DNA of 64,000 nt, taken from positions 62,001 through 126,000 of the forward strand of contig JAZLLU010000036.1 in NCBI GenBank assembly GCA_045598285.1, written 5' to 3'. Below, one piece after another: positions 8,830 through 16,508 of the stretch; the first letter of the stretch is position 1, and every line of letters begins with the position of its first letter. A program made the translations under genes and the position numbers. This DNA is from RGIG5612 sp045598285 (GTDB lineage Bacteria; Bacillota; Clostridia; Lachnospirales; Lachnospiraceae). A model generated the notes under the pieces. It searched no databases. It had not been told where the DNA came from and saw nothing but the letters and a program-made list of their open reading frames with translations.

Positions 8830-9030
8830 ATGTCAGAGAATACAGTTGAGAAAAAAGAGAAAGTTTCTTTTTTCAAGAATCTTAAAATTGAATTTAAGAA
8901 AATAATCTGGCCTACAAAAGAGGATGCTGCTAGAAAGACAATCCTTATTGTTGTGGTTACTATTATTTTAGGTATATTAGTCAAATTGTTAGATATGGGC
9001 GTACAAGCTCTTCTTAGTTTGATTGCTTAA
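8830..9030 (+). CDS. secE: preprotein translocase subunit SecE
   Basis: A 66-residue single-helix SecE of the SecYEG channel. The conserved amphipathic segment ending in IIWPTKEDA (about 28-36) precedes the membrane helix (about 39-62). It starts 5 bases after rpmG and is followed by nusG after 13 bases, the universal arrangement. The nearest Shine-Dalgarno, AAGGAG, is inside the rpmG end. Confidence 0.95.
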   Translation: MSENTVEKKEKVSFFKNLKIEFKKIIWPTKEDAARKTILIVVVTIILGILVKLLDMGVQALLSLIA

Positions 9031-9043
9031 AAGGAGTTAACAA

Positions 9044-9562
9044 ATGGCAGAAGGCGGAAATTGGTATGTGGTACATACCTATTCTGGTTATGAGAATAAA
9101 GTAAAAGCAAATATAGAGAAGACTATTGAAAATAGACATCTCCAAGATCAGATTTTTCAAATAATAGTTCCTATGCAGGATGTTATTGAAATTAAGAACG
9201 GTGCTAGAAAGCAAGTTCAAAAAAAACAATTTCCTGGATATGTTCTTATCAATATGATTATGAACGATAGTACTTGGTACGTTGTTCGTAACACTAGAGG
9301 TGTTACTGGGTTCGTAGGTCCTGGAAGCAAACCGGTCCCATTATCTGAAGAAGAAATGAAACCACTTATTGCTACAGGCGAAAAAATTGTTATCAGCTTT
9401 GCAGTTGGCGATCTTATTACAGCTATTTCGGGCGTTTGGGAAGGCACAATTGGAAAGGTTGTTGCAGTTAACGAAAGCAAACAAACAGTAACAATTAATG
9501 TTGATATGTTTGGCCGTGAAACACCTGTTGATATTAGTTTCATGGACATCAAAAAAATGTAG
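9044..9562 (+). CDS. nusG: transcription termination/antitermination factor NusG
   Basis: A 172-residue NusG that binds RNA polymerase and links transcription with pausing and translation. The NGN domain is recognisable from WYVVHTYSGYENKV to about residue 105, and the KOW domain follows (GDLITAISGVWEGTIGKV). AAGGAG precedes the ATG. It is followed by a leader with a CCGGCG/CGCCGG hairpin before rplK. Confidence 0.97.
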   Translation: MAEGGNWYVVHTYSGYENKVKANIEKTIENRHLQDQIFQIIVPMQDVIEIKNGARKQVQKKQFPGYVLINMIMNDSTWYVVRNTRGVTGFVGPGSKPVPLSEEEMKPLIATGEKIVISFAVGDLITAISGVWEGTIGKVVAVNESKQTVTINVDMFGRETPVDISFMDIKKM

Positions 9563-9602
9563 TTAATTACAGAATTAATCTGTAAAAATAAAATTTAAGA
9601 TT

Positions 9603-9624
9603 CCGGCGTGAACCTTGGCGCCGG
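9603..9624 (+). promoter_or_regulatory. GC-rich hairpin in front of rplK
   Basis: CCGGCG at 9603-9608 pairs with CGCCGG at 9619-9624 around a 10-base loop, about 28 bases before the rplK start. It is the only GC-rich patch in this gap and may be a translational control or processing site of the L11-L1 operon. Confidence 0.45.
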
Positions 9625-9652
9625 GAAATATATCAGAAAGGGAGATATAATC

Positions 9653-10078
9653 ATGGCAAAGAAAATCGATGGTTACATCAAATTGCAAATCGAAGCAGGA
9701 AAAGCTACTCCTGCACCACCTGTTGGACCAGCTCTTGGACAGTATGGTCTTAACATCGTTCAATTCACAAAAGAATTTAATGCTAGAACAGCAGATCAAC
9801 CGGGAATGATTATCCCAGTTGTAATTACTGTATACGCAGACAGAAGTTTCACATTCATCACAAAGACTCCTCCTGCTGCAGTTCTTATTAAGAAAGCTTG
9901 CAAAATTCAATCAGGTTCAGGCGAACCAAACAGAAAGAAAGTTGCAACTATTACTAAGGCTGATTTACAGCAGATTGCTGAAACAAAGATGCAAGACTTA
10001 AATGCAGCATCAGTTGAGGCAGCAATGAGTATGATTGCTGGCACATGCCGTAGCATGGGCGTATTAGTAGAAGAATAG
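9653..10078 (+). CDS. rplK: 50S ribosomal protein L11
   Basis: A 141-residue L11, part of the GTPase-associated centre of the large subunit. It begins MAKKIDGYIKLQIEAGKATP and contains PPVGPALGQYGLNI and the C-terminal rRNA-binding domain ending GTCRSMGV. The ATG at 9653 is chosen because AAAGGGAG precedes it and the protein then has the family N-terminus; an in-frame ATG at 9608 would add 15 residues across the leader hairpin. Confidence 0.97.
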   Translation: MAKKIDGYIKLQIEAGKATPAPPVGPALGQYGLNIVQFTKEFNARTADQPGMIIPVVITVYADRSFTFITKTPPAAVLIKKACKIQSGSGEPNRKKVATITKADLQQIAETKMQDLNAASVEAAMSMIAGTCRSMGVLVEE

Positions 10079-10089
10079 GAGGTCTTAAG

Positions 10090-10785
10090 ATGAAACACGG
10101 AAAGAAATATTTAGAAGCAGCTAAAAATATTGATAGAATGACTCAATACGATGTTGCTGAAGCTTTAGACCTTGTTAAAAAAGGTGCAACAGCAAAATTC
10201 GATGAGACAGTAGAAGTTCATATTAGAACTGGTTGTGATGGACGTCACGCAGATCAGCAAATTCGTGGTGCTGTAGTTTTGCCACACGGCACAGGAAAAA
10301 CTGTTAGAGTTTTAGTTTTTGCTAAAGGCGAAAAAGAAAAAGAAGCACAAGAAGCTGGTGCTGATTTTGTAGGCGCTGAGGAATTAATTCCTAAGATTCA
10401 AAACGAAAACTGGTTTGAGTATGATGTTGTTGTAGCAACTCCAGACATGATGGGTGTTGTTGGTCGTTTAGGTAAAGTTTTAGGACCTAAAGGATTAATG
10501 CCAAACCCTAAAGCTGGTACAGTCACAATGGATGTTGCAAAAGCTATTCAAGATATCAAAGCTGGTAAAATTGAGTACAGATTAGATAAAGCTAATATTG
10601 TTCATGTACCAGTTGGAAAAGCTAGTTTTACAACAGAACAGTTACAAGATAACTTCCAGGCACTTCTTGATGCTATTATTAAGGCTCGTCCAGCAGCACT
10701 TAAAGGAACATACCTTAAGTCAATCACAGTAGCTTCAACAATGGGACCTGGCGTTAAGATTAACGTAGCTAAATTAACTAACTAA
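10090..10785 (+). CDS. rplA: 50S ribosomal protein L1
   Basis: A 231-residue L1 of the mobile L1 stalk; in many bacteria it also represses its own L11-L1 mRNA. The family segments GCDGRHADQQIRGAVVLPHG and GRLGKVLGPKGLMPNPKAGT are intact. It lies 11 bases after rplK with TAGGAGGT before the ATG, forming the classic two-gene operon with L11. Confidence 0.97.
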   Translation: MKHGKKYLEAAKNIDRMTQYDVAEALDLVKKGATAKFDETVEVHIRTGCDGRHADQQIRGAVVLPHGTGKTVRVLVFAKGEKEKEAQEAGADFVGAEELIPKIQNENWFEYDVVVATPDMMGVVGRLGKVLGPKGLMPNPKAGTVTMDVAKAIQDIKAGKIEYRLDKANIVHVPVGKASFTTEQLQDNFQALLDAIIKARPAALKGTYLKSITVASTMGPGVKINVAKLTN

Positions 10786-10799
10786 TTAAATAGTAAAAC

Positions 10800-10827
10800 T
10801 TGACATAGCATATTGCTTATGTTAAAT
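10800..10827 (+). promoter_or_regulatory. promoter of rplJ-rplL
   Basis: A perfect TTGACA at 10800-10805 and a TTAAAT -10 at 10822-10827, 16 bases apart. It lies immediately upstream of the L10 leader. Confidence 0.6.
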
Positions 10828-10835
10828 TTTTATAG

Positions 10836-10938
10836 TTGCCGAAGACAGTAGGTGAGGAAACTCGTAACGCACGCAACCTACCGAGGAAAACGAGATTAAA
10901 CTCTAACTCCCTCTATGTCTAGGCATAGAGGGATTTTT
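10836..10938 (+). ncRNA. ribosomal protein L10 leader with intrinsic terminator
   Basis: This matches the Firmicutes L10 leader, a cis-regulatory RNA bound by the L10-L12 complex to repress rplJ-rplL. The core GTTGCCGAAGACAGTAGGT pairs with ACCTACCG further on. A strong terminator stem follows (CCCTCTATG at 10909-10917, CATAGAGGG at 10924-10932, then ATTTTTAT). When L10(L12) binds, the terminator is expected to form; otherwise transcription proceeds into rplJ. Confidence 0.85.
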
Positions 10939-10981
10939 ATATCCTCAGTTTTGGCAAAAAAATCTAAAAGGAGGAAAGAAA

Positions 10982-11731
10982 ATGGCAAAAGTCGAATTGA
11001 AACAGCCTATCATTCAGGAAATTGCAAGCCAATTAGATGGTGCGCAAGCAGCAGTTCTTGTTGATTATCGTGGACTTACTGTTGAACAAGATACAGCTCT
11101 TCGTAAAGAGTTAAGAGAAAACAATATAGTTTACAAAGTTTACAAGAACACAATGATTAACTTTGCAATCAAAGACACTGAATTTGAAGACTTAGCACAG
11201 CACTTAGAGGGACCAACAGCTATTGCAATTTCAAAAGAAGATGCAACAGCACCAGCTAGAATAATCAACAAGTTCGCTAAGAATGCTCCAGCATTAGAGC
11301 TTAAAGCCGGCGTAGTTGAAGGTAATTACTATGGACCAACAGATATCGTAGCAATCGCTAATATCCCTGGAAGAGAAGAATTACTTGGAAGATTATTTGG
11401 AAGCATGCAATCTCCAATTGCTAACCTTGCTCGCGTTCTTAATCAAATTGCTGAAAATGGTGGTGGCGCAGCATGTGCTAAAGAGGAAGCTCCAGTAGAG
11501 GAAGCTAAAGCAGAAGAAGCTCCAGCAGAAGAAGCTCCAGTAGAGGAAGCTAAAGCAGAAGAAGCTAAAGCAGAAGAAGCTCCAGTAGAGGAAGCTAAAG
11601 CAGAAGAAGCTCCAGCAGAAGAAGCTCCAGTAGAGGAAGCTAAAACAGAAGAAGTTCCAGTAGAGGAAGCTAAAGCAGAAGAAGCTCCAGCAGAAGAAGC
11701 TAAAGCAGAAGAAGCTCCAGCAGAAGCTTAA
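10982..11731 (+). CDS. rplJ: 50S ribosomal protein L10 with long Glu/Ala/Pro repeat tail
   Basis: L10 anchors the L7/L12 stalk to the large subunit. The first about 165 residues are ordinary L10 (MAKVELKQPIIQEIASQL, VDYRGLTVEQ, YKNTMINFAI). The gene then continues for about 80 residues made of EEAPVEEAKA/EEAPAEEAKA units, making 249 residues where the family usually has 165-180. At DNA level the tail is a near-perfect tandem array of 15-base units (about 11485-11728). Shorter acidic tails are known in some clostridial L10 proteins; this length is unusual. AAAGGAGG precedes the ATG. The tail may vary in length by slipped-strand pairing. Confidence 0.95.
   Translation: MAKVELKQPIIQEIASQLDGAQAAVLVDYRGLTVEQDTALRKELRENNIVYKVYKNTMINFAIKDTEFEDLAQHLEGPTAIAISKEDATAPARIINKFAKNAPALELKAGVVEGNYYGPTDIVAIANIPGREELLGRLFGSMQSPIANLARVLNQIAENGGGAACAKEEAPVEEAKAEEAPAEEAPVEEAKAEEAKAEEAPVEEAKAEEAPAEEAPVEEAKTEEVPVEEAKAEEAPAEEAKAEEAPAEA
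11485..11728 (+). repeat. tandem 15-base coding repeats in rplJ tail
   Basis: About 16 in-frame units of 15 bases coding EEAPV, EEAKA or EEAPA. Units such as GAAGAAGCTCCAGCA and GAGGAAGCTAAAGCA differ at only a few positions, mixed in a higher-order 30-75-base pattern. Because units are multiples of three, slippage changes tail length without a frameshift. Confidence 0.9.
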
Positions 11732-11794
11732 GAGTTTCAAAAAAAAAGAAAATTACAGGCCGTAGGCCAAACTATTTTATAGGAGGAAAATAAA

Positions 11795-12172
11795 ATGGCA
11801 AAATTAACTACAGAAGAATTTATTGCAGCAATTAAAGAATTAACTGTATTAGAATTAAATGAATTAGTAAAAGCATGTGAAGAAGAATTCGGCGTTAGCG
11901 CAGCAGCAGGTGTTGTTGTAGCAGCAGGTGCAGCAGGCGGTGCAGAAGCAGCTGAAGAGAAAACAGAATTTGACGTAGAGTTAACAGAAGTTGGCCCTAA
12001 CAAAGTTAAAGTTATCAAAATCGTTCGTGACTACACAGGACTCGGACTTAAAGAAGCTAAAGACCTTGTTGATGGAGCTCCTTCAGTTATCAAAGAAGGC
12101 ATTACAAAGGCAGAAGCTGATGACCTTATCGCTAAGTTAAAAGAAGAAGGCGCAACAGGTACAGCAAAATAA
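11795..12172 (+). CDS. rplL: 50S ribosomal protein L7/L12
   Basis: A 125-residue L7/L12. The N-terminal dimer domain, the flexible Ala/Gly hinge (about 37-52) and the C-terminal factor-binding domain (KVKVIKIVRDYTGLGLKEAKDLVDG) are all present. TAGGAGG precedes the ATG. A terminator follows, and rpoB, the usual next gene, is absent. Confidence 0.97.
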   Translation: MAKLTTEEFIAAIKELTVLELNELVKACEEEFGVSAAAGVVVAAGAAGGAEAAEEKTEFDVELTEVGPNKVKVIKIVRDYTGLGLKEAKDLVDGAPSVIKEGITKAEADDLIAKLKEEGATGTAK

Positions 12173-12194
12173 TTTTGTTTTACAAAAACTTCAA

Positions 12195-12230
12195 AATCCC
12201 TTGATCTTAAATGCTCAAGGGATTTTTTTT
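12195..12230 (+). terminator. rho-independent terminator after rplL
   Basis: ATCCCTTGA (12196-12204) and TCAAGGGAT (12215-12223) form a 9-bp stem followed by a run of eight T. Confidence 0.9.
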
Positions 12231-12256
12231 GAAAAGATTCACAAATATAGTATAAT
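12229..12256 (+). promoter_or_regulatory. promoter of the amidase gene
   Basis: TTGAAA (12229-12234) and TATAAT (12251-12256) with a 16-base spacer; the -35 begins within the terminator T-run of rplL. Confidence 0.65.
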
Positions 12257-12285
12257 CTAGTAAATATATATTTTTGGAGCGATAC

Positions 12286-13164
12286 ATGAAAAAAATATTA
12301 GCTTTAATTATTACTTTGTTATTTTCGGTCACATTAGTTGCTGGGTGTAATAAAAAAGAGCCAGAAAAAGAAACTACCATTGAAGAATTTCATGGTGCGG
12401 ATACTCCTACAGTTCAGTCTGAATTAGTAAGTATAAATCAGGACTGGCAATATGCTTTTCTAGCAGAAATAACTTCTGGACAAGCAGTTTTATATCATGC
12501 TGAAAATGGAAATGGAATTGTTGTTGGAATTAATGCGGGACATGGAACAAAAGGTGGAGAAGATATAAAAACTCCTTGTCATCCAGATTATTCTGGAAAG
12601 GTAATGGGCGATGAAAACGGAGCTGGTGCAGTATTCGCAGTTGCGGTTTCAACGGGAATGACTTTCAGCGATGGAACGATGGAAGCGGATGTGAATTTGC
12701 AAGAAGCTAAAATCCTTAGAAATAAACTTTTGGAAGAAGGATTTGATGTTTTGATGATAAGAGACAAAGAAGATGTTCAACTTGATAATGTTGCAAGAAC
12801 AGTTTTGTGCAATAACGTAGCAAATATTCATATTTCTATTCATTGGGACGGCGATGGCCTTGACTATGATAAGGGTTGTTATTTTGTATCGGTACCAGAA
12901 CAACTAAAGAGAATGCAACCAGTAAGATGGAATTGGGGAAATTGTGATGGCTTAGGTTCAAGTTTGATTGAGGGATTAAAAGCAAAGAATATAAAAATTT
13001 ACGAAGAAGGATTCGTAGCAGCCGATTTAACATTGACATCATATAGCACAATTCCAGCAGTCGAGATTGAACTTGGAAATTCTGCATCTGATCATTCAAA
13101 CGAAAAACTAAGTGAGATTGCAGACGGATTGGTAGTAGGAATTAAACAATTTTTTGGACAATAA
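12286..13164 (+). CDS. N-acetylmuramoyl-L-alanine amidase lipoprotein (Amidase_3 type)
   Basis: A 292-residue lipoprotein predicted to cut the amide bond between muramic acid and the stem peptide. The signal peptide ends in the lipobox LVAGC at about residues 17-21. The zinc-amidase motifs are visible: GINAGHG (first His), NIHISIHWDGDG (second His) and VEIELGNSASD near the end, with the catalytic Glu. GGAG lies upstream of the chosen ATG at 12286; a TTG at 12274 is possible but would put four residues before a standard signal peptide. It stands alone between terminator and tRNA-Leu. Confidence 0.82.
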   Translation: MKKILALIITLLFSVTLVAGCNKKEPEKETTIEEFHGADTPTVQSELVSINQDWQYAFLAEITSGQAVLYHAENGNGIVVGINAGHGTKGGEDIKTPCHPDYSGKVMGDENGAGAVFAVAVSTGMTFSDGTMEADVNLQEAKILRNKLLEEGFDVLMIRDKEDVQLDNVARTVLCNNVANIHISIHWDGDGLDYDKGCYFVSVPEQLKRMQPVRWNWGNCDGLGSSLIEGLKAKNIKIYEEGFVAADLTLTSYSTIPAVEIELGNSASDHSNEKLSEIADGLVVGIKQFFGQ

Positions 13165-13203
13165 CAAATATAATGCCTAAAAGATTTACAATTTAGGCGC
13201 TAA

Positions 13204-13287
13204 GCGGATATGGCGGAATTGGCAGACGCGCATGGTTCAGGTCCATGTGAGGTAACACTCATGCAGGTTCAAGTCCTGTTATCCGCA
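13204..13287 (+). tRNA. tRNA-Leu (anticodon CAG)
   Basis: Acceptor GCGGATA (13204-13210) pairs with TATCCGC (13280-13286), discriminator A. The anticodon stem CATGG/CCATG encloses TTCAGGT, giving anticodon CAG for codon CUG. A long variable arm, as expected for a class II tRNA, precedes the T arm with loop TTCAAGT. The 3' CCA is not encoded. Confidence 0.95.
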
Positions 13288-13318
13288 TTGTAAAACCACG
13301 GTGCCAAAAGCACTCAGA

Positions 13319-13350
13319 AAAGGAAACGAGAACCCCCGTTTCCTTTTTTA
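13319..13350 (+). terminator. terminator after tRNA-Leu
   Basis: AGGAAACG (13321-13328) pairs with CGTTTCCT (13337-13344), followed by a T-run. Confidence 0.85.
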
Positions 13351-13402
13351 TTTGACAGACTTTTAGACAGTTTCCAAAACACTTTAAAAAAATAATTATT
13401 TT

Positions 13403-13594
13403 TTGCACAAAATTTGGAGATATACCCCTGAGAAATAGTTTGAATTTAGTGCATTAAGTATTAAAGAATAAATAAACAAAAAACAGACGCATTTATTAAA
13501 CATTTCATCGATATATGTTGAATAAACTTGACTGAATAGATACATTAATATTTATACTTTTTTGAAAAGGGGTATATCTCCAAATTTTGTGCAA
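13403..13594. mobile_element. MITE-like element with 27-bp perfect terminal inverted repeats
   Basis: A 192-bp AT-rich segment is bounded by a perfect 27-bp inverted repeat at 13403-13429 and 13568-13594 (outer end TTGCACAAAA, inner end ATACCCCT). It holds no open frame of note. The size, perfect termini and lack of coding content fit a non-autonomous transposable element. Flanks are too AT-rich to call a target-site duplication. The family is not recognised. Confidence 0.6.
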
Positions 13595-13655
13595 TTTTTA
13601 TTATTAAAAGAAAAATAATCATTGCCAACATACTTTTATGCTTGATGGAGATTAA

Positions 13656-13726
13656 AAAGTTGTTCCCATTTTATAGGTAGCGCGAAAAGTATTTCTTCGT
13701 GTAGGTAGCGCAAAAAGTTGTTTCCT
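13656..13726. repeat. short direct repeats resembling an IS end remnant
   Basis: A 17-base unit (TAGGTAGCGCGAAAAGT at 13674-13690) recurs at 13702-13718 with one change, 28 bases apart. A partial third copy (AAAAAGTTGTTCCC) precedes at 13656. Spaced direct repeats like these occur as transposase-binding sites at IS21-type ends, so this may be a solo end. The gap 13288-13732 holds nothing else I can support. Confidence 0.4.
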
Positions 13727-13732
13727 TTTGTA

Positions 13733-13761
13733 TTGACAAGAGGTAGTTCTTGCCGTAAAAT
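13733..13761 (+). promoter_or_regulatory. promoter of rpsT
   Basis: Perfect TTGACA (13733-13738) and TAAAAT (13756-13761) with a 17-base spacer. Confidence 0.75.
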
Positions 13762-13765
13762 AACT

Positions 13766-13850
13766 AGGCTTGCAGGTTAAGTCCGCATACCTGTAAGAGG
13801 AGAGCTTAGAAAGTTCCAACACTCTCTCGGAGCGCTAAGCGAAAAGTAAC
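13766..13850 (+). promoter_or_regulatory. structured leader of rpsT
   Basis: Two stems are visible in the 100-base leader: CTTGCAGGT paired with ACCTGTAAG around 13769-13797, and GCTTAG paired with CTAAGC around 13804-13840. It is a candidate autoregulatory site for S20; no known family is assigned. Confidence 0.45.
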
Positions 13851-13871
13851 CGCAAAATGTGGAGGATTAAA

Positions 13872-14135
13872 ATGGCTAATATTAAATCAGCAAAGAAAAG
13901 AATCTTAGTAAACCAGAAAAAAGCAGATAGAAATAAAGCTATCCGTTCAGAAGTAAAAACTTCTATTAAGAAAGTTTATGCTGCTATTGAAGCTGGTGAT
14001 AAGGCAGCAGCTAGTGAAGCTTTAAAGCTTGCTACTACTAATTTAGACAAAGCTGAAACAAAGGGTGTATACCACAAAAATATGGTAAGCCGTAAAGTTT
14101 CTAGACTTGCTAAAGCTGTTAACAAAATGGCTTAA
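13872..14135 (+). CDS. rpsT: 30S ribosomal protein S20
   Basis: An 87-residue, Lys/Ala-rich helical protein that begins MANIKSAKKRILVNQKKADR and has the family-length bundle fold pattern. The ATG at 13872 follows TGGAGG. It is monocistronic between its own promoter and a terminator, as is usual for rpsT. Confidence 0.96.
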   Translation: MANIKSAKKRILVNQKKADRNKAIRSEVKTSIKKVYAAIEAGDKAAASEALKLATTNLDKAETKGVYHKNMVSRKVSRLAKAVNKMA

Positions 14136-14160
14136 GTAGTTAGATATGTCAAATGGTTAC

Positions 14161-14192
14161 AAAGCCACTTGGAAAATTCCGAGTGGCTTTTT
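14161..14192 (+). terminator. terminator after rpsT
   Basis: AAAGCCACT (14161-14169) pairs with AGTGGCTTT (14182-14190), continuing into Ts. Confidence 0.85.
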
Positions 14193-14283
14193 GCATTAAA
14201 AAACTTAATGTTTGGTTTGCTCTATCTGAACACAAAAATAAAAGACAATCCTGGATAATTTATAAAAAAAACTTAAAATTATA

Positions 14284-14311
14284 TTGACTAAATAGATTAT
14301 TTGTTTAAAAT
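14284..14311 (+). promoter_or_regulatory. promoter of hppA
   Basis: TTGACT (14284-14289) and TAAAAT (14306-14311), 16 bases apart, about 57 bases before the start codon. Confidence 0.6.
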
Positions 14312-14367
14312 AGTAATGTTATACATTTAATATAAAAATCAAAACAAAATAAAAAGGAGAAATTGAC

Positions 14368-16434
14368 ATGAATGACTTAAGCCCATTAATGTGGTGCGGA
14401 ATCGGTGCGGGCGTACTTGCATTAATTTATGCAGCCGTATTAGCTTTCATCGTTTGCAAGAATGATGCTGGCACAGATAAGATGAAACAAATCGCTTCAG
14501 CTATTGCTGAAGGTGCTAGAGCATTTTTGTTTGCGGAATATAAAATCCTTGGTATTTTCGTATTAGTATTAGGACTTATTCTTGGATTTGCTATTGGCTG
14601 GGTAACAGCTCTCTGCTTCTTAGTAGGTGCTCTTTTCTCAGTGCTTGCTGGATTCTTCGGAATGACAGTAGCAACACAAGCAAATGTTCGTACAGCTAAC
14701 GCTGCTAGAACAAAAGGAATGAATGGCGCTTTAGGCGTAGCTTTCAAGGGTGGTGCAGTTATGGGTATGTGCGTTGCTGGTCTTGGATGCTTAGGCGCAA
14801 GTGCTATTTACTTTATTACAGGTGATGTTGACGTATTGTTTGGCTTCTCACTCGGTGCTTCTTCAATCGCTTTATTTGCACGTGTTGGTGGCGGTATTTA
14901 TACTAAAGCTGCTGACGTTGGTGCTGACTTAGTTGGTAAAGTTGAAGCTGGTATCCCAGAAGATGATCCTCGTAACCCTGCTGTTATCGCTGATAACGTA
15001 GGTGACAATGTAGGTGATGTTGCTGGTATGGGTGCTGACCTTTTTGAATCATATGTTGGTTCATTTATTTCAGCTATCACATTAGGTGTTGTCGCTGCAG
15101 GCAATGGTCCTGAAGCAGCATTTAGTGCGAAAGTATTATTCCCAATGCTTATTTGCGCAGTTGGTCTTATCGCTTCTATTATTGGTACATTATTTGTACG
15201 TACTAAAGAAGGCGCTAACCCACAGGTTGCATTAAATATTGGTACATATGTTTCTGCAGCAGTAGTTGTTATTTGCGCATTCGTATTCGCAATATTCTTC
15301 TTAGGTGATATCAAGCCAGCTATAGCAACCCTTGCTGGTATTGTTGTTGGTTTATTAATCGGTACACTTACAGAAGTTTACACATCTGATAAATATGGAA
15401 GCGTTAAAGAAATTGCTAAACAGTCTGAAACAGGTTCAGCTACAACAATTATTTCAGGTCTTTCAGTTGGTATGAGATCAACTGTTCTTCCAATCGTCCT
15501 TATTTGTGTTGGTATTTTCGTATCATATATATTAATGGGTGTATTCGGAATTGCTTTGGCAGCAGTTGGTATGCTTTCAACTACTGGTATTACAGTTGCA
15601 GTTGATGCTTATGGCCCAATTGCTGATAATGCCGGTGGTATTGCAGAAATGGCAGGACTTCCTGAAGATGTTCGTAACATCACAGATAAATTAGATTCAG
15701 TTGGTAATACAACAGCAGCTATCGGTAAAGGATTTGCTATTGGTAGTGCAGCTCTTACAGCACTTGCACTCTTTAGTAGTTTTACTGACAAAGTTGATGT
15801 TGCTAGACCAGGAAAACTCCTTTTCATTGATATAAAAGATCCATACGTAGTAATCGGTCTTTTAATTGGTGGTATGTTAACATTTATTTTCTCAGCGCTT
15901 ACAATGTCATCAGTTTCTAAAGCAGCTAACAAGATGATTGAAGAAGTACGTCGTCAGTTCAGAGAAATCCCTGGTCTTCTTGAAGGTAAGGCTAAACCTG
16001 ATTATAAGACATGCGTATCTATTTCAACAAACGCAGCTCTTAAGCAGATGATTGTTCCAGCTGTTATCGCTATTGTAGCGCCTATCGTTGTAGGTTTCTT
16101 ACTTGGTGTTCAAGGCCTTGGCGGACTTTTAGCTGGTTCACTTGTAACTGGTGTTCTTATGGCTATCTTCATGAGTAATGCTGGTGGGGCATGGGATAAT
16201 GCTAAGAAATATATTGAAGGTGGAAAACACGGTGGAAAAGGTTCACCTGCACATGCGGCAGCAGTTGTTGGTGATACAGTTGGCGATCCTTTCAAAGATA
16301 CATCAGGTCCTTCAATTAACATTCTTATTAAACTTATGACAATCGTTTCATTAGTATTCGTACCTGTTTTTATAAAGGTATTTGAAGCATTAGGTCCTAA
16401 CATTGACAGTATTTTAGGATGGTTATTTAAGTAA
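14368..16434 (+). CDS. hppA: membrane-bound K+-dependent pyrophosphatase
   Basis: Hydrolyses PPi and pumps Na+ and/or H+ across the membrane, saving energy in anaerobes. The 688 residues form about 16 helices. The substrate-binding segments are intact: GGGIYTKAADVGADLVGKVE near 174, DNVGDNVGDVAGMGADLFE near 208 and GDTVGDPFKDTSGPSINI near 634. The segment GNTTAA near 445 has Ala where K+-independent enzymes have Lys, so it should be K+-stimulated; many such clostridial enzymes pump Na+. AAAGGAG precedes the ATG. It is monocistronic with its own promoter and terminator. Confidence 0.96.
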   Translation: MNDLSPLMWCGIGAGVLALIYAAVLAFIVCKNDAGTDKMKQIASAIAEGARAFLFAEYKILGIFVLVLGLILGFAIGWVTALCFLVGALFSVLAGFFGMTVATQANVRTANAARTKGMNGALGVAFKGGAVMGMCVAGLGCLGASAIYFITGDVDVLFGFSLGASSIALFARVGGGIYTKAADVGADLVGKVEAGIPEDDPRNPAVIADNVGDNVGDVAGMGADLFESYVGSFISAITLGVVAAGNGPEAAFSAKVLFPMLICAVGLIASIIGTLFVRTKEGANPQVALNIGTYVSAAVVVICAFVFAIFFLGDIKPAIATLAGIVVGLLIGTLTEVYTSDKYGSVKEIAKQSETGSATTIISGLSVGMRSTVLPIVLICVGIFVSYILMGVFGIALAAVGMLSTTGITVAVDAYGPIADNAGGIAEMAGLPEDVRNITDKLDSVGNTTAAIGKGFAIGSAALTALALFSSFTDKVDVARPGKLLFIDIKDPYVVIGLLIGGMLTFIFSALTMSSVSKAANKMIEEVRRQFREIPGLLEGKAKPDYKTCVSISTNAALKQMIVPAVIAIVAPIVVGFLLGVQGLGGLLAGSLVTGVLMAIFMSNAGGAWDNAKKYIEGGKHGGKGSPAHAAAVVGDTVGDPFKDTSGPSINILIKLMTIVSLVFVPVFIKVFEALGPNIDSILGWLFK

Positions 16435-16452
16435 GAAATAATAATATAAATC

Positions 16453-16488
16453 AAAGGCATATCTCTTCTAGAGATGTGCCTTTTTTTT
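16453..16488 (+). terminator. terminator after hppA
   Basis: AAGGCATATCTC (16454-16465) pairs with GAGATGTGCCTT (16471-16482), one wobble, then a run of T. Confidence 0.9.
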
Positions 16489-16493
16489 AATTG

Positions 16494-16502
16494 TGGTATA
16501 AT
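16494..16502 (+). promoter_or_regulatory. extended -10 promoter abutting recD2
   Basis: TGG followed by a perfect TATAAT (16497-16502) forms an extended -10 motif. Transcription would begin near 16509, exactly at the likely GTG start of recD2, implying a leaderless mRNA. Confidence 0.55.
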
Positions 16503-16508
16503 TTCAAC

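Noticed and set aside
11485..11728. CRISPR-like or minisatellite array
   Set aside because: The repeats are in frame and continuous with the L10 protein, so they are coding.
11393..11740. Minus-strand frame of 115 codons rich in Phe, Ser, Trp and Cys opposite rplJ
   Set aside because: It is the mirror of the 15-base repeats in the L10 tail; its own sequence is only the reverse reading of the Glu/Ala units and it has no start signals.
14898..15314. 138-codon minus-strand frame opposite hppA
   Set aside because: It is a codon-bias shadow of the pyrophosphatase gene, without a ribosome-binding site or recognisable protein.
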